DNA from: Streptomyces sp. NBC_00620
GTDB taxonomy: Bacteria; Actinomycetota; Actinomycetes; Streptomycetales; Streptomycetaceae
Direction of reading: 5' to 3'
DNA length: 64,000 bases
Assembly (NCBI RefSeq): GCF_026341825.1
Contig: NZ_JAPENY010000001.1
Location: 1,488,001-1,552,000, forward strand
Part shown: positions 44,112 through 52,986 of the stretch, piece by piece
Position numbering within the stretch: the stretch's first letter is position 1
How the letters are laid out: each line of letters begins with the position of its first letter
Notes under the pieces: generated by a model
Seen by the model: the letters and a program-made list of their open reading frames with translations, nothing else
Told to the model about the DNA's origin: nothing
Databases searched by the model: none
Program-made: the position numbers and the translations under genes

Positions 44112-44522
44112 ATGACGAACGCAATCCCCCACTACCGCCCGAACTGGGTCCCCCTCGCCGGCCACCAACTCCGACTGTCCGGCGTTTACTTCGACGCGGT
44201 CCGTGTCCAGGGCGTACGCGGGGAACAGGTCGCCGCCGACCTCATCGAGGCCGCCGATGGCGACGCGGGACCCGTCGTCTGCGAAGCGGTCGGCTTCCGA
44301 TGGATGTACTTCCTGCTGGCGCCGGGGGCTGCGAGGGCCCACGAATGGCCGCTGGGGGTGCAGCGGTTCGGCGGGGCCGGGAGTCGTACGGTCACGTACA
44401 TCGGGATTCCGGCGCTGGACGGGAACACGTGGCCGTTGCGGTGGTACAGCGAACCTACGGTTACGGCGCCGTTCGTGGAGGCGGGGCGATTGCGGGGGGT
44501 GTTGGGGGTGATGGGATCGTAG
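44112..44522 (+). CDS. Hypothetical protein between Scr1 and trypsin-NB-ARC genes
   Basis: 136 residues (a GTG six bases earlier is also possible). Features: RPNWVPLAGHQLRLSGVYFDAVRV and VCEAVGFRWMYFLLAPG, with a well-conserved-looking core of alternating hydrophobics. Family not recognised; similar small proteins often stand next to Scr1/DUF397 modules. It is divergent from the Scr1 gene with about 84 bases between starts and converges on the NB-ARC gene. Confidence 0.65.
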   Translation: MTNAIPHYRPNWVPLAGHQLRLSGVYFDAVRVQGVRGEQVAADLIEAADGDAGPVVCEAVGFRWMYFLLAPGAARAHEWPLGVQRFGGAGSRTVTYIGIPALDGNTWPLRWYSEPTVTAPFVEAGRLRGVLGVMGS

Positions 44523-44523
44523 A

Positions 44524-47202
44524 TCAGGACTGTTGGGCACGCAGGATGGATAAATTCGCGCGGACCGTCTTTGTCGTCGGGTGGTCCTCGCCCAGTACCC
44601 GGAGAAGGCCGGCCAGTGCCTGCTCGGCCAACGGGATCGCCCGCACCACATTCCCCGACGCCTCATACGCATGTGCCAGGTTGCTCCGCGAAGCCAGCGT
44701 GTCCGGGTGATCCTCACCCAACACCCGCACACGATCCTCCAACGTCCGCTCGGCCAACTGGATCGCCCGCACCACATCACCCGACGCCACATACATGCCA
44801 CCCAGGTTGCTCCGCGAAATCAGCGTGCCTGGGTGATCCTCACCCAACACCCGCACGCAATCCTCCAACGCCCGCTCGGCCAACGGGATCGCCCGCACCA
44901 CATCACCCGACGCCTCATACGCACGTGCCAGGTTGCTCCACGAAGCCAGCGTGTCCGGGTGATCCTCACCCAACACCCGCACGCAATCCTCCAACGCCCG
45001 CTCGAACAACGGGATCGCCCGCACCGCATCACCCCACGCCACATACGCGCCGGCCAGGTTGATCCGCAAAGCCAGCGTGCCTGGGTGATCCTCACCCGAC
45101 ACCCGCACACGATCCTCCAACGTCCGCTCGAACAACGGGATCGCCCGCACCACATCACCCGACGCCCAAACCGCAAGAGCCAGGTTGCTCCGCGAACTCA
45201 GCGTGCTCGGGTCATCCTCGCCGAACAGCCGGGCAGCCGCTGCCAGAGAGCGGATGTAGTAGTCGGTTGCCTGACTCAACTGCCCTTGCATTTCGAGGAA
45301 CTCTCCTGCATGAGCGAGGATCAGATCAATCTCAGCCGTGTCCTCGTCCGGATCGCACGCATCGAGGATGGCTTCGACGTGGGGAAGCAAGGCTCTCCAC
45401 GTCGGCCAGCCCGCGACGTTCAAGCGGGGATCGTCCGGAAGCTCGTCGAGCAGCAGCTCCGCGGCCCGGTCACGCGCAGCCATGACGCGCGCCTGATCGC
45501 GATGCGGATCGTCCGCCGACGGTGTGCGGGCCACCATCTGGACCAGGCGGTGGATGCCGACCCCGGCCCGGTCGAGCGTGATCATGTTGTAGTCGCCCAA
45601 CAGCCCCAGAAGCTGGGCGAGGTCGACCGGGTCCTCGGCCAGCGGCTCGAACAGAGATCGTGGGATGCCTGTCGGGGCGTACCACGCTGCGTTCCGCAGG
45701 ATCTCCACCGCCCTGGGATCCCGCTCCTCAAGCACGTCCAGCGTGATGCGCCAGATCCGCGCAACCGTCCGTTCGGGGTCGGAACCGCCCGGTGCAGCAT
45801 CCGTGGCGCGCTGGGGGTACCGGTGCAGCATCGCGCTGTACTCGGCGATCGTGATGCCGGTCTGCGCGATGAAGGCCCCCGACTGTTCCAGCGCGAGCGG
45901 CAGGTAGCCCAACTCGTCCGCCAAGGCCCGGGCCTCGTCGGCGTCAGCGTCCTCGACAAGGCGTGACAGAAGGCCACTCGCTGCTTCCTCATCCAGCACG
46001 TGCAACGAAATCGGCTCGCACACCCAGCCCCGCTTGTAGCGGCTCGTGATCAAGTGGCGGCCCGATGAGCGCAGTTGGCCAGTCCAGGTATGCACGTCCT
46101 CCGGTTTCTCCGCGTTGTCGAAGACCAGGAACCACCCAGGATGCGTCTGCAACCATCCGACGGCCCACTCAGCGGCCTGTGTGGTGGTGAGGTCGGACGC
46201 CTCCGCGCCCCGCAGGCGGACGGTGAGGGCGGCGAAGCCCGCTTCGATCAGTTCAGGGGTGTCCGAGCGGATCCACCACACCAGCCGGTACGCCCCGGCG
46301 TGGTCATGCGCGTAGTGCAGGGCGAGAGTCGTCTTCCCGACGCCCCCGAGTCCGTGCAACGTCTGTGTGATCGCCTGTTCTGATTCCGCCGAGAGGGCCC
46401 TCTCCAACTCGGCCATCACCTCCGCCCGGCCGACGAAGATCGGCGACGGCAGCTCCGGCAGGTTGTTCACACCCGGCGGGACTTCGACGTCGTACGCCGT
46501 ACGCGACCGCTCCTCGCCTTCACCGGCCGTAACCTCCTCCGGGACCAACTCCCCCACCGCCGCGACGAACCCGGGCCGCGCCGCCAGCGACACCACCGAC
46601 ACGGCGGTCACCTGATCCCCGTCGTAATCCCGCCGCCGGTCGGTCGTCACGACCCCGATGAGCCGCCCCCGCGCGAACAACGCCGCCCCGGACGCCCCCG
46701 CCCACCGAGACTTCTCGTCCGGCTTGCTGGGTACGGCGACCTGATCGACGTACGCCGTGATCAGCCCGCCGGACTTGAGTCCCGTCAGCGTCTCGATGTG
46801 GCCGCGGATCTCCTTCGTGTCGCGGACGCCGTCCCGCACCTCAGACCGGGGAAAGCCGACCGCGACGCACGTCATCCGCTGTTCGTCCCGCACGACCGTG
46901 CCGTCGATCCGCCCCCATCGGACGGGTTTGACGCCCAACGGCGGCTGCCGGCTCAGCCCCGTGATCCTGATCAACGCCCCGTCGGCCTGCGGCTCCCGCT
47001 CCAGATCGGGCGGCGCGGTCTGCGGCCACAGCACCTCCGCCGCAACCCATTCCTCGTCATGGCCGAGCCGCTTTACCTCCAATGCCCCACAACCCAGCAC
47101 ATTGTGAAGCGCCGTCAGGACAAGTCCGTCCGCGACGAGATACCCGGTCCCCGAACACTTCCCAACCGGATTCCAGATCTCCATGACCCGCCGCGCATCC
47201 AC
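44524..47202 (-). CDS. Trypsin-NB-ARC-TPR conflict-system protein
   Basis: 892 residues. Serine-protease domain (about 8-215) with a recognisable triad: His33 (LTALHNV), Asp74 (ADGALIRI), Ser171 (GASGAAL). NB-ARC: P-loop GLGGVGKTT (284-292) and WFLVFDNAE. TPRs from about 643 to the end, with five near-identical 42-residue units at the C-terminus (685-892). Such multidomain proteins are predicted NTP-dependent conflict effectors in which ATPase-driven assembly activates the protease. The Trypco2-like gene upstream in the same direction is its usual companion. The active triad looks intact. Confidence 0.9.
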   Translation of the reverse strand: MDARRVMEIWNPVGKCSGTGYLVADGLVLTALHNVLGCGALEVKRLGHDEEWVAAEVLWPQTAPPDLEREPQADGALIRITGLSRQPPLGVKPVRWGRIDGTVVRDEQRMTCVAVGFPRSEVRDGVRDTKEIRGHIETLTGLKSGGLITAYVDQVAVPSKPDEKSRWAGASGAALFARGRLIGVVTTDRRRDYDGDQVTAVSVVSLAARPGFVAAVGELVPEEVTAGEGEERSRTAYDVEVPPGVNNLPELPSPIFVGRAEVMAELERALSAESEQAITQTLHGLGGVGKTTLALHYAHDHAGAYRLVWWIRSDTPELIEAGFAALTVRLRGAEASDLTTTQAAEWAVGWLQTHPGWFLVFDNAEKPEDVHTWTGQLRSSGRHLITSRYKRGWVCEPISLHVLDEEAASGLLSRLVEDADADEARALADELGYLPLALEQSGAFIAQTGITIAEYSAMLHRYPQRATDAAPGGSDPERTVARIWRITLDVLEERDPRAVEILRNAAWYAPTGIPRSLFEPLAEDPVDLAQLLGLLGDYNMITLDRAGVGIHRLVQMVARTPSADDPHRDQARVMAARDRAAELLLDELPDDPRLNVAGWPTWRALLPHVEAILDACDPDEDTAEIDLILAHAGEFLEMQGQLSQATDYYIRSLAAAARLFGEDDPSTLSSRSNLALAVWASGDVVRAIPLFERTLEDRVRVSGEDHPGTLALRINLAGAYVAWGDAVRAIPLFERALEDCVRVLGEDHPDTLASWSNLARAYEASGDVVRAIPLAERALEDCVRVLGEDHPGTLISRSNLGGMYVASGDVVRAIQLAERTLEDRVRVLGEDHPDTLASRSNLAHAYEASGNVVRAIPLAEQALAGLLRVLGEDHPTTKTVRANLSILRAQQS
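44527..45150 (-). repeat. Five tandem 126-base TPR-coding units
   Basis: Period exactly 126 bases; for example GATCGCCCGCACCACATCAC recurs at 44761, 44887 and 45139. Each encodes VRAIPLxERxLEDxVRVLGEDHPxTLxSRSNLxxAYxASGDV. Units are far more alike in DNA than TPRs usually are, implying recent expansion by unequal exchange and a variable copy number. Confidence 0.9.
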
Positions 47203-47226
47203 AGGCCAACACCCCCGCGCTCCCCG

Positions 47227-47538
47227 TTACTTGGGGCGTTCCCCGGACTCATCACTGATACGCAGATCCGCACCCTCGGCATCCACCGGCTGAAGCGTGA
47301 TCTTCACGCGGCTCATCGTCCCCTTGGACCGCGACGCCTTGGCCTCCGCCCCGAACGGCAGGACCAGCACCTTCGCCCGAGCTTCCCCGTCCTTCTTCAC
47401 ATCCACGGAGAACTCGACCTCAACGGGCCCGGTCCTGAACTGGATCTCCTGCCCCGCCCCGTCCCGCGCAGCCTGCTGAAGTTCCGCCCGGATCGCCCCG
47501 ATCGCCTCGGCAAGACCGACCCACGCCTGATCCGCCAT
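47227..47538 (-). CDS. Trypco2-like companion protein
   Basis: 103 residues: WVGLAEAIGAIRAELQQAARDGAGQEIQFRTGPVEVEFSVDVKKDGEA, and later RVKITLQPVDAEGADLRISDE. This fits the trypsin-co-occurring domain 2 family, small proteins encoded beside trypsin-NB-ARC proteins. Helical start then a beta-rich body, suggestive of an adaptor or sensor domain that binds the protease-ATPase. Start chosen at ATG 47538, with GGGGA six bases upstream. Confidence 0.85.
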   Translation of the reverse strand: MADQAWVGLAEAIGAIRAELQQAARDGAGQEIQFRTGPVEVEFSVDVKKDGEARAKVLVLPFGAEAKASRSKGTMSRVKITLQPVDAEGADLRISDESGERPK

Positions 47539-47651
47539 CGAGCGTCCCCGTTCGTCCCCGTACACGCACTGTGGGACGCAGCGTACTCGCCGCGCTCCAC
47601 ACCGTAGGGCCCAACTCATCGACGTACGAAGGAAGATGACATCCGCGACAG

Positions 47652-47984
47652 TCAGGCCGCCCCGACCGCGCGGTCCCCGTACTCGATCGTCACAGTGATC
47701 CTGGCCCCGAGCGCCTCCGCATACGTGCGCATCGTCTCCAGGTTGTGGATCTCCCCGCGCTCGATCTGAGAGACCCTGGCCTGCGAGATTCCCACCGACC
47801 CGGCCACCTGAGCCTGCGTCAGCCCCTGCTCCTCGCGGATCTCCCGGAGATGGTGACCCACCACGCGCGCCTCGGTCGCCGTACGCGCGGCCTGCTTGCG
47901 GGACTCCCATTCGGCGTCGGGCACTTCGGGCTGGTTCTCCCGCATCCGGCGTTTGACGTCTGCCCAGTTGCTGTACTGGCTCAT
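47652..47984 (-). CDS. Antitoxin-like XRE protein (HigA type)
   Basis: 110 residues. C-terminal HTH: GHHLREIREEQGLTQAQVAGSVGISQARVSQIERGEIHNLETMRTYAEALGARI. It immediately follows a RelE/HigB-type toxin gene and overlaps its stop (ATGA). Toxin-first order is the HigBA arrangement. Expected to bind its own promoter and neutralise the toxin. Confidence 0.88.
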   Translation of the reverse strand: MSQYSNWADVKRRMRENQPEVPDAEWESRKQAARTATEARVVGHHLREIREEQGLTQAQVAGSVGISQARVSQIERGEIHNLETMRTYAEALGARITVTIEYGDRAVGAA

Positions 47985-48367
47985 CGGGTCTTCCCGTCCT
48001 CTCCCGCCTCGTCCGCGGCGGCCAAGTACTCGTCGTAGCGGGCCTCGGCAAGGGGGACCGACTCGCGATACCAGTCCCTCCAGCGGCCGGACTTGTCTCC
48101 GGCCACCAGCAGAATCGCTTCCCGCTTGGGGTCGAAGACGAACAGAATCCGGACCTCGGTGCTCCCCGAGCTGCCTGGTCGCAGCTCTTTGAGGTTGTGG
48201 GTACGGCAACCGGTGAGCCGGTCGACGAGCGGGCGCCCCAGCGCTGGGCCGCTCTCCGAAAGCATGTCGACCGCCGCTTCGACGAGGTCCGCCGACACCG
48301 GGTCCTCCTCTGCCAGCTTGAGCAGCCACGACTCCACCGCTGAGTGGAGGTTGATCTCCCAGTTCAT
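47981..48367 (-). CDS. HigB/Gp49-like toxin
   Basis: 128 residues from ATG 48367 (another ATG at 48376). Family features: WEINLHSAVESWLLKLAEEDP, LGRPLVDRLTGCRTHNLKELRPG, EVRILFVFDPKREAILLVAGDKSGRW and WYRESVPLAEARYDEYL. Predicted RelE-fold mRNA interferase. The AT-rich palindrome upstream is a candidate autoregulatory site. The pair forms a small operon bordering the STAND block. Confidence 0.88.
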   Translation of the reverse strand: MNWEINLHSAVESWLLKLAEEDPVSADLVEAAVDMLSESGPALGRPLVDRLTGCRTHNLKELRPGSSGSTEVRILFVFDPKREAILLVAGDKSGRWRDWYRESVPLAEARYDEYLAAADEAGEDGKTR

Positions 48368-48397
48368 GCTCCGCATCCCAGCGTAAGGCGCAGAACA

Positions 48398-48417
48398 ATA
48401 AAAGGGAATCCTTATAT
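48398..48417. promoter_or_regulatory. AT-rich palindrome at the toxin-antitoxin promoter
   Basis: ATAAAAGGGAATCCTTATAT: an imperfect palindrome (AAGG-GAAT-CCTT with one mismatch in the outer arms), 31-50 bases upstream of the toxin ATG at 48367. An AT-rich stretch in very GC-rich DNA. Likely operator for the XRE antitoxin. Confidence 0.6.
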
Positions 48418-48481
48418 CTTCAGCTCAACGGGTGAATGAGGGCATCCCGGTGTACAGAAGTACGCCCCCGCCAACCCGTCG

Positions 48482-49141
48482 TTACTTGACCGTCCGCAAC
48501 CCCAACGGTCCCGCGATCTCCTCCGCCATGACCTTGCCCGCTTCCTCTGCGAGGGCGTCCTCGCCGAGGTCCTGGTCGGTGTCCAGGCCGTCGAGTTCTT
48601 CCAGGGGCTGGTTCAGGCGGACGTGGGCTACTACGGACTGGAGGGCGCGGAGGGTTGCGGAGGCGGTGGAGCCCCAGTTGGAGAAGTAGGAGAACTGCCA
48701 CCACCAGAGGGCTTCGGTGGTGCGGCCGGCGCGGTAGTGGGCCATGCCGTGGCGGAGGTCGGCGATGACATCGGCGAGGTCGTCGGAGATGCGGGCCGGG
48801 ACCGGGGCCTTGCGCGGCTCGTAGGGGTCGAAGACCTCGGAGTAGACGTCGATCGGCTCCAGCATCACCGCGAGGCGCTCGCGGATGTCGTCCACGTCGG
48901 GCTCCGGGCCCAGGTCGGGCTCGTAGCGCTCGTCGGGGAGGATGTCCTCGTGCGCGCCGAGGCGGCCGCCGGCCAGCAGGAGCTGGGAGACCTCCAGGAG
49001 GAGGAAGGGGACCGCCGAGTCCGGCTCGTCGCCCTTCGCCACCTCGGAGACGGCGACCAGGAAGCTCTCGACCTGGTCCGCGATCTGGACCACGAAGTCG
49101 TCCGGGTCCTGGCTGGTCGCGTGAAGCGTGGCGTCAGACAT
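48482..49141 (-). CDS. DUF5063 domain-containing protein
   Basis: 219 residues: [52 protein letters not shown] and [47 protein letters not shown] match DUF5063, a recR-linked protein family of unknown function in actinobacteria. Start overlaps the recR stop by eight bases. Confidence 0.88.
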   Translation of the reverse strand: MSDATLHATSQDPDDFVVQIADQVESFLVAVSEVAKGDEPDSAVPFLLLEVSQLLLAGGRLGAHEDILPDERYEPDLGPEPDVDDIRERLAVMLEPIDVYSEVFDPYEPRKAPVPARISDDLADVIADLRHGMAHYRAGRTTEALWWWQFSYFSNWGSTASATLRALQSVVAHVRLNQPLEELDGLDTDQDLGEDALAEEAGKVMAEEIAGPLGLRTVK

Positions 49142-49733
49142 CTAGGAGTCGTCTCCCCTCGAAGGCGCGGCCGAGCGTGACCTCGTCCGCGTATTCCAGG
49201 TCGCCGCCCACCGGGAGGCCGCTGGCCAGGCGGGTGACCTTGAGGCCCATGGGCTTGATCATGCGGGCGAGGTACGTGGCCGTGGCCTCGCCCTCCAGGT
49301 TCGGGTCCGTGGCGAGGATCAGTTCCGTGACCACACCGTCGGCGAGACGGGCCAGGAGCTCTCTTATGCGCAGGTCGTCCGGGCCGACGCCCTCGATCGG
49401 GCTGATCGCGCCGCCCAGGACGTGGTACTTGCCCCGGAACTCGCGGGTGCGCTCGACCGCTACGACGTCCTTCGACTCCTCGACCACGCAGATCACCGAG
49501 AGGTCGCGGCGCGGGTCGCGGCAGATGTTGCACAGCTCTTCCTGCGCGACGTTCCCGCAGGTCGCGCAGAAGCGGACCTTCGCCTTGGCCTCCAGCAGGC
49601 ACTGCGCGAGACGGCGGACGTCCGTCGGCTCGGCCTGGAGGATGTGGAAGGCGATCCGCTGCGCGCTCTTGGGACCGACGCCGGGCAACCGCCCCAACTC
49701 GTCGATGAGGTCCTGGACCACGCCTTCGTACAA
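49134..49733 (-). CDS. recR: Recombination protein RecR
   Basis: 199 residues, TTG start with GGAAAGG seven bases upstream. RecFOR pathway DNA-loading protein. Helix-hairpin-helix [13 protein letters not shown] near the start, C4 zinc finger [16 protein letters not shown] (about 58-73), Toprim segment [17 protein letters not shown] and the [17 protein letters not shown]-terminal motif. Operon order ybaB-recR-DUF5063. Confidence 0.96.
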   Translation of the reverse strand: MYEGVVQDLIDELGRLPGVGPKSAQRIAFHILQAEPTDVRRLAQCLLEAKAKVRFCATCGNVAQEELCNICRDPRRDLSVICVVEESKDVVAVERTREFRGKYHVLGGAISPIEGVGPDDLRIRELLARLADGVVTELILATDPNLEGEATATYLARMIKPMGLKVTRLASGLPVGGDLEYADEVTLGRAFEGRRLLDV

Positions 49734-49775
49734 CGGATTGCCTTTCCTGGTTCCTCACGTGCGTGCTTGCTTCGG

Positions 49776-49791
49776 CGGTACGTACGTACCG
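49776..49791. repeat. Perfect 16-base palindrome between ybaB and recR
   Basis: CGGTACGTACGTACCG, fully self-complementary. It lies 43 bases upstream of the RecR TTG start, in the short ybaB-recR gap. Could be an operator or a small structural element. Confidence 0.55.
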
Positions 49792-49823
49792 TAGTTGGCC
49801 GTTGCCCCTCTTAGAAAGACAGG

Positions 49824-49862
49824 CCGTGTCTCAGAACGGCACGCCCGTGTCTCAGAACGGCA
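49824..49862. repeat. Stop-spanning tandem duplication at the ybaB end
   Basis: CCGTGTCTCAGAACGGCA occurs at 49824-49841 and 49845-49862 (period 21 bases). The second copy encodes the final LPF and the stop of YbaB on the minus strand; the first copy is a downstream, untranslated duplicate. Confidence 0.88.
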
Positions 49863-50196
49863 GGCCGGGGATACCGCTGCCGCCGCCGAGACCCTGGGCG
49901 AGCGGGCCGAGCTTCTGCTGCTGGAGCGCCTGCGCGTTCTCGTTCGCCGCCTGGACCGCCGCGACGACCAGGTCGGCGAGGGTCTCGGTGTCCTCCGGGT
50001 CCACCGCCTTCGGGTCGATGACCAGGGCACGCAGCTCACCCGAGCCCGTCACCGTCGCCTTCACCAGGCCGCCGCCCGCCTGGCCTTCGACCTCGGTGCG
50101 CGCGAGTTCCTCCTGCGCGTTCGCGAGGTCCTGCTGCATCTTCTGGGCCTGCTGGAGCAGCTGCTGCATGTTGGGCTGGCCACCACCGGGAATCAC
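49852..50196 (-). CDS. YbaB/EbfC family nucleoid protein
   Basis: 114 residues, GTG start with AGGAG six bases upstream. [62 protein letters not shown] is typical of YbaB, a dimeric DNA-binding nucleoid-associated protein next to recR. The C-terminus is a short Gly-rich tail ending GLPF. Confidence 0.94.
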   Translation of the reverse strand: MIPGGGQPNMQQLLQQAQKMQQDLANAQEELARTEVEGQAGGGLVKATVTGSGELRALVIDPKAVDPEDTETLADLVVAAVQAANENAQALQQQKLGPLAQGLGGGSGIPGLPF

Positions 50197-50510
50197 GATC
50201 AGCTCCTGGTTTCGTACGGCTGTGAGTACCGCCGTGAGTGCGGTTGTCAGTACCGCTTCGAGTACGGCTGCGAGTGCGGGATTTTCCCTCTCGGCACGAG
50301 CCTACGTGGTCGGCCGGGCCATCGCTCAAGCACTCTTTCGAGTGAGGCGGTCCGGAAGCCTATACCTGATCAAGCCCCACTTCCGGGCGTAAAAGCGATG
50401 AAACCCGGGCCATCGCCACCCATTGGGCGGTAGGAAGGGCGTGACGCTGCTGCATCATGCGTCACGTGACGTCACGCAACGTCATCACCGTCGTCAGTAG
50501 GGAGTGCCGG

Positions 50511-51266
50511 GTGAGCCAGCCGGAGATGCAGCCCGAGGGGCCGCCCCAGGACGGGCGGGGCGGGCCGGGCGGGCGCGACGACGGCGCCGCGGGGACCCGG
50601 CCGGGCGACCTGACCGGGCGGCCGTTTCCGCTCGGGGACTGGGGGGAGCCCGCGGAGCGGCTCGACGAGCTGTACCGGTGGGTGGAGTGCGGGGCGCTCG
50701 ACACGGCTTCCTGGTATCTCGCGGACCGGGTACGGAAGCGGTGGGCGGCGCGGGTGCTGCGGGGCGGGGCGGCGGTGGGGGCTGTCGCCGGGGCCGCGCT
50801 TCCTCTCCTCGACCTCACGGGTGTGGTCGGCGGGGTTGCCCCCTGGGGGTATCTGGCGCTGCTGCTCGGGGGTGCGTGCGTCGCCTGTGACCGGTTCTTC
50901 GGGGTTACGTCCGGGTGGATAAGGGACGTGGCCACGGCTCAGGCGGTGCAGCGGCGGCTTCAGGTACTTCAGTTCGACTGGGCGTCCGAGAGTGTGCGGG
51001 AGGTTCTGGGGCCTACGGAGGGGACGGCCAGTGAGGCCGCCGAGCGGTGTCTTGGGGTGTTGCGGCGGTTCTCTGATGACGTGACTGAGCTGGTGCGGGC
51101 GGAGACGGCGGACTGGATGGTGGAGTTCCGGACGGGGTCCGCGCCTATGGGGATCCAGTCGTCGGTGGGGTCGCCTCGGGGTGAGGGGGTGCCGCCGGGG
51201 CGGGTGCCTTTGCCGCCGGGGACTCGGCCGAACATGCCTCGGCAGCGGCCGCCGGAGCCTCGGTAG
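50511..51266 (+). CDS. SLATT-like 2-TM protein
   Basis: 251 residues, GTG start with GGGAG six bases upstream. A membrane hairpin (about 82-100 and 107-125), flanked by RYRWVECGALDTASWYLADRVRKRWAARVLR-like helices and later RRLQVLQFDWASESVREVL, matches SLATT-fold proteins, predicted membrane effectors of SMODS/SLOG-type conflict systems. No cyclase or SLOG gene is adjacent, so it may be a solitary housekeeping member. The C-terminus is a Pro/Gly/Arg-rich tail. Confidence 0.75.
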   Translation: MSQPEMQPEGPPQDGRGGPGGRDDGAAGTRPGDLTGRPFPLGDWGEPAERLDELYRWVECGALDTASWYLADRVRKRWAARVLRGGAAVGAVAGAALPLLDLTGVVGGVAPWGYLALLLGGACVACDRFFGVTSGWIRDVATAQAVQRRLQVLQFDWASESVREVLGPTEGTASEAAERCLGVLRRFSDDVTELVRAETADWMVEFRTGSAPMGIQSSVGSPRGEGVPPGRVPLPPGTRPNMPRQRPPEPR

Positions 51267-51292
51267 CCCCCCGGGGGTGGGCTGGGGTGGAG

Positions 51293-51396
51293 TTTTTCGC
51301 CCCCTCCGCCCCTGCCCGTCCCTTGTTTCTGGGGGCTCCGCCCCCAGACCCCCGCATCGCGCTGACGCGCTCGTCCTCAAACGCCGGACGGGCTGA
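51293..51396 (+). repeat. Dispersed intergenic repeat, copy C
   Basis: TTTTTCGCCCCCTCCGCCCCT, hairpin CTGGGGGCTCCGCCCCCAG, ACGCGCTCG and the tail TCCTCAAACGCCGGACGGGC. It lies at the 3' end of the SLATT-like gene, in the forward orientation. Confidence 0.85.
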
Positions 51397-51477
51397 AAGA
51401 TCTTCCCCGGCCCGGGGTGAAGAGCGCAGCCTCCACGGGTGGGTGGGGGATCGGGACGGCACCGCCTCGTCAAAGAT

Positions 51478-52881
51478 CTACGCCCCCGGCGCCGGGAACG
51501 CCACCGGGCTCCGCTCCCCCGCCCGGTTCACCGCCCGTACGCCGAAGAACACGTTGTCCTTGGAGATGTCGACCTCGTAGGTCGTCACGTCGCCCGCGGG
51601 GAGGACGTGGGTCCACTCGGGGGCCGTTGTCTCGCGCCAGACCACTTCGTAGCCGGCGAGGTCCGGTTCGGTGCCTCGGGTCCAGGTCAGTTGGGTGGAG
51701 TTGGTCAGGGCGGACGTGATGATCTTGGTGTCGCGTGGGGTGCCGGGGGCCTGGGCCAGGGTCCACAGGGCTGCCGCGTTGACCTTCGCGACCCGGGCGA
51801 CGAAGGCGAAGTCGCAGAACTCCGGCAGGTCTCCGTACTGCTTGCCGGTGTCGTCGACGCGTACGTCCTGGTGCTGGTGGGCGTAGTCCTCCGCCGGTTC
51901 CGTGAACCGGGCCGCCGGGTAGCCGCGTTCGAGGAAGGGGATCTGGTCGCCACCCCGGAGGTAGCGGTCCCGGCGGTACACCATCCGTACGTGCATGCCC
52001 GTCGCCGCGTTGTCCGCCGTGTCGCGGACGAAGCGGGCCAGCTGGCGGGTCGGGGAGTCGTTCTCGCCGCCCACCGAGCGGCGGGTGGCTGCCTGCGCCG
52101 TGGTCTCCGACGTCGGCACGCCCTCCGCGAAGAGGCGGATCGTGTACGGGTCCTCCACACCGTCGTCGGCCGTCGGACTGCCCACGATGTCGTTGGTGAA
52201 CATGCCCTGCACATCCGCCCCGGCCGCTTTGAACTGCTGTGCCATGTAGGCCGATCCGTACAGCCCCTGCTCCTCACCCGCGACCGCCGCGAAGACGATC
52301 GTGGCGGCGGGGCGGCGCCGGGCCATCACCCGGGCCAGTTCGAGGGCCACCGCCACGCCGGACGCGTCGTCGTCCGCGCCCGGGGCGTCGGACACGGCGT
52401 CCATCACATCGGTCACCCGCGAGTCGTAGTGGCCCGACACCACGTACACCCGCTCCGGGGTCACCGATCCGCGCAGGGTCGCCACGACGTTCGTGATGCG
52501 CGTCGCGGTCGGGATGCGGCTCGCCGGCTCCTGGATGTACGACTGTGCCTCGACCGTCATACGGCCGCCCGACTCGGCGGCGTACGAACGGAGTTCGGCG
52601 AGCAGCCAGTCGCGCGCCGCGCCTATCCCCCGTACCGGATCGTCCTGCACGGAGAGCGTGTGGCGGGTCCCGAAGGAGACCAGTTTGCGGACGGTCGCCT
52701 CGATGCGGTCGGGGTCGATCTCCTTGAGGAGGGCGCGGAGTTCGCGGCTGGGGGGCTGCGCGGTCGCGGGCGGGCGGGAGCCGGATCCGGAGGAAGCCGC
52801 CTGCGCCGGAGGCGCCGTCACCCCCAGCGCCACCGCACTCGCCGCCGTCGCGGTCAGGACCGATCTCCTGCTGTGGCGCAT
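51478..52881 (-). CDS. Secreted M28-family aminopeptidase with FnIII tail
   Basis: 467 residues, ATG 52881 with AGGAGGACAC upstream. Twin-arginine-like signal ([27 protein letters not shown]). M28 zinc-peptidase motifs: [25 protein letters not shown] and [18 protein letters not shown]-terminal about 90 residues ([23 protein letters not shown]) form a fibronectin-III-like domain. Extracellular exopeptidase. Confidence 0.9.
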   Translation of the reverse strand: MRHSRRSVLTATAASAVALGVTAPPAQAASSGSGSRPPATAQPPSRELRALLKEIDPDRIEATVRKLVSFGTRHTLSVQDDPVRGIGAARDWLLAELRSYAAESGGRMTVEAQSYIQEPASRIPTATRITNVVATLRGSVTPERVYVVSGHYDSRVTDVMDAVSDAPGADDDASGVAVALELARVMARRRPAATIVFAAVAGEEQGLYGSAYMAQQFKAAGADVQGMFTNDIVGSPTADDGVEDPYTIRLFAEGVPTSETTAQAATRRSVGGENDSPTRQLARFVRDTADNAATGMHVRMVYRRDRYLRGGDQIPFLERGYPAARFTEPAEDYAHQHQDVRVDDTGKQYGDLPEFCDFAFVARVAKVNAAALWTLAQAPGTPRDTKIITSALTNSTQLTWTRGTEPDLAGYEVVWRETTAPEWTHVLPAGDVTTYEVDISKDNVFFGVRAVNRAGERSPVAFPAPGA

Positions 52882-52986
52882 GTGTCCTCCTGAGACAGCC
52901 GAGGCGAACCGATGGATCCTGCAATGGTTGTGTACGCGACAAGCCTCGGGCAAGGGGGCGTCGAGGGGTCCTGAGTGAACCCGGGA

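Noticed and set aside
47227..47538. Trypco2-like gene called an antitoxin
   Set aside because: It fits a protease-companion family better than any antitoxin family, and it is separated from the toxin-antitoxin pair by 113 bases.
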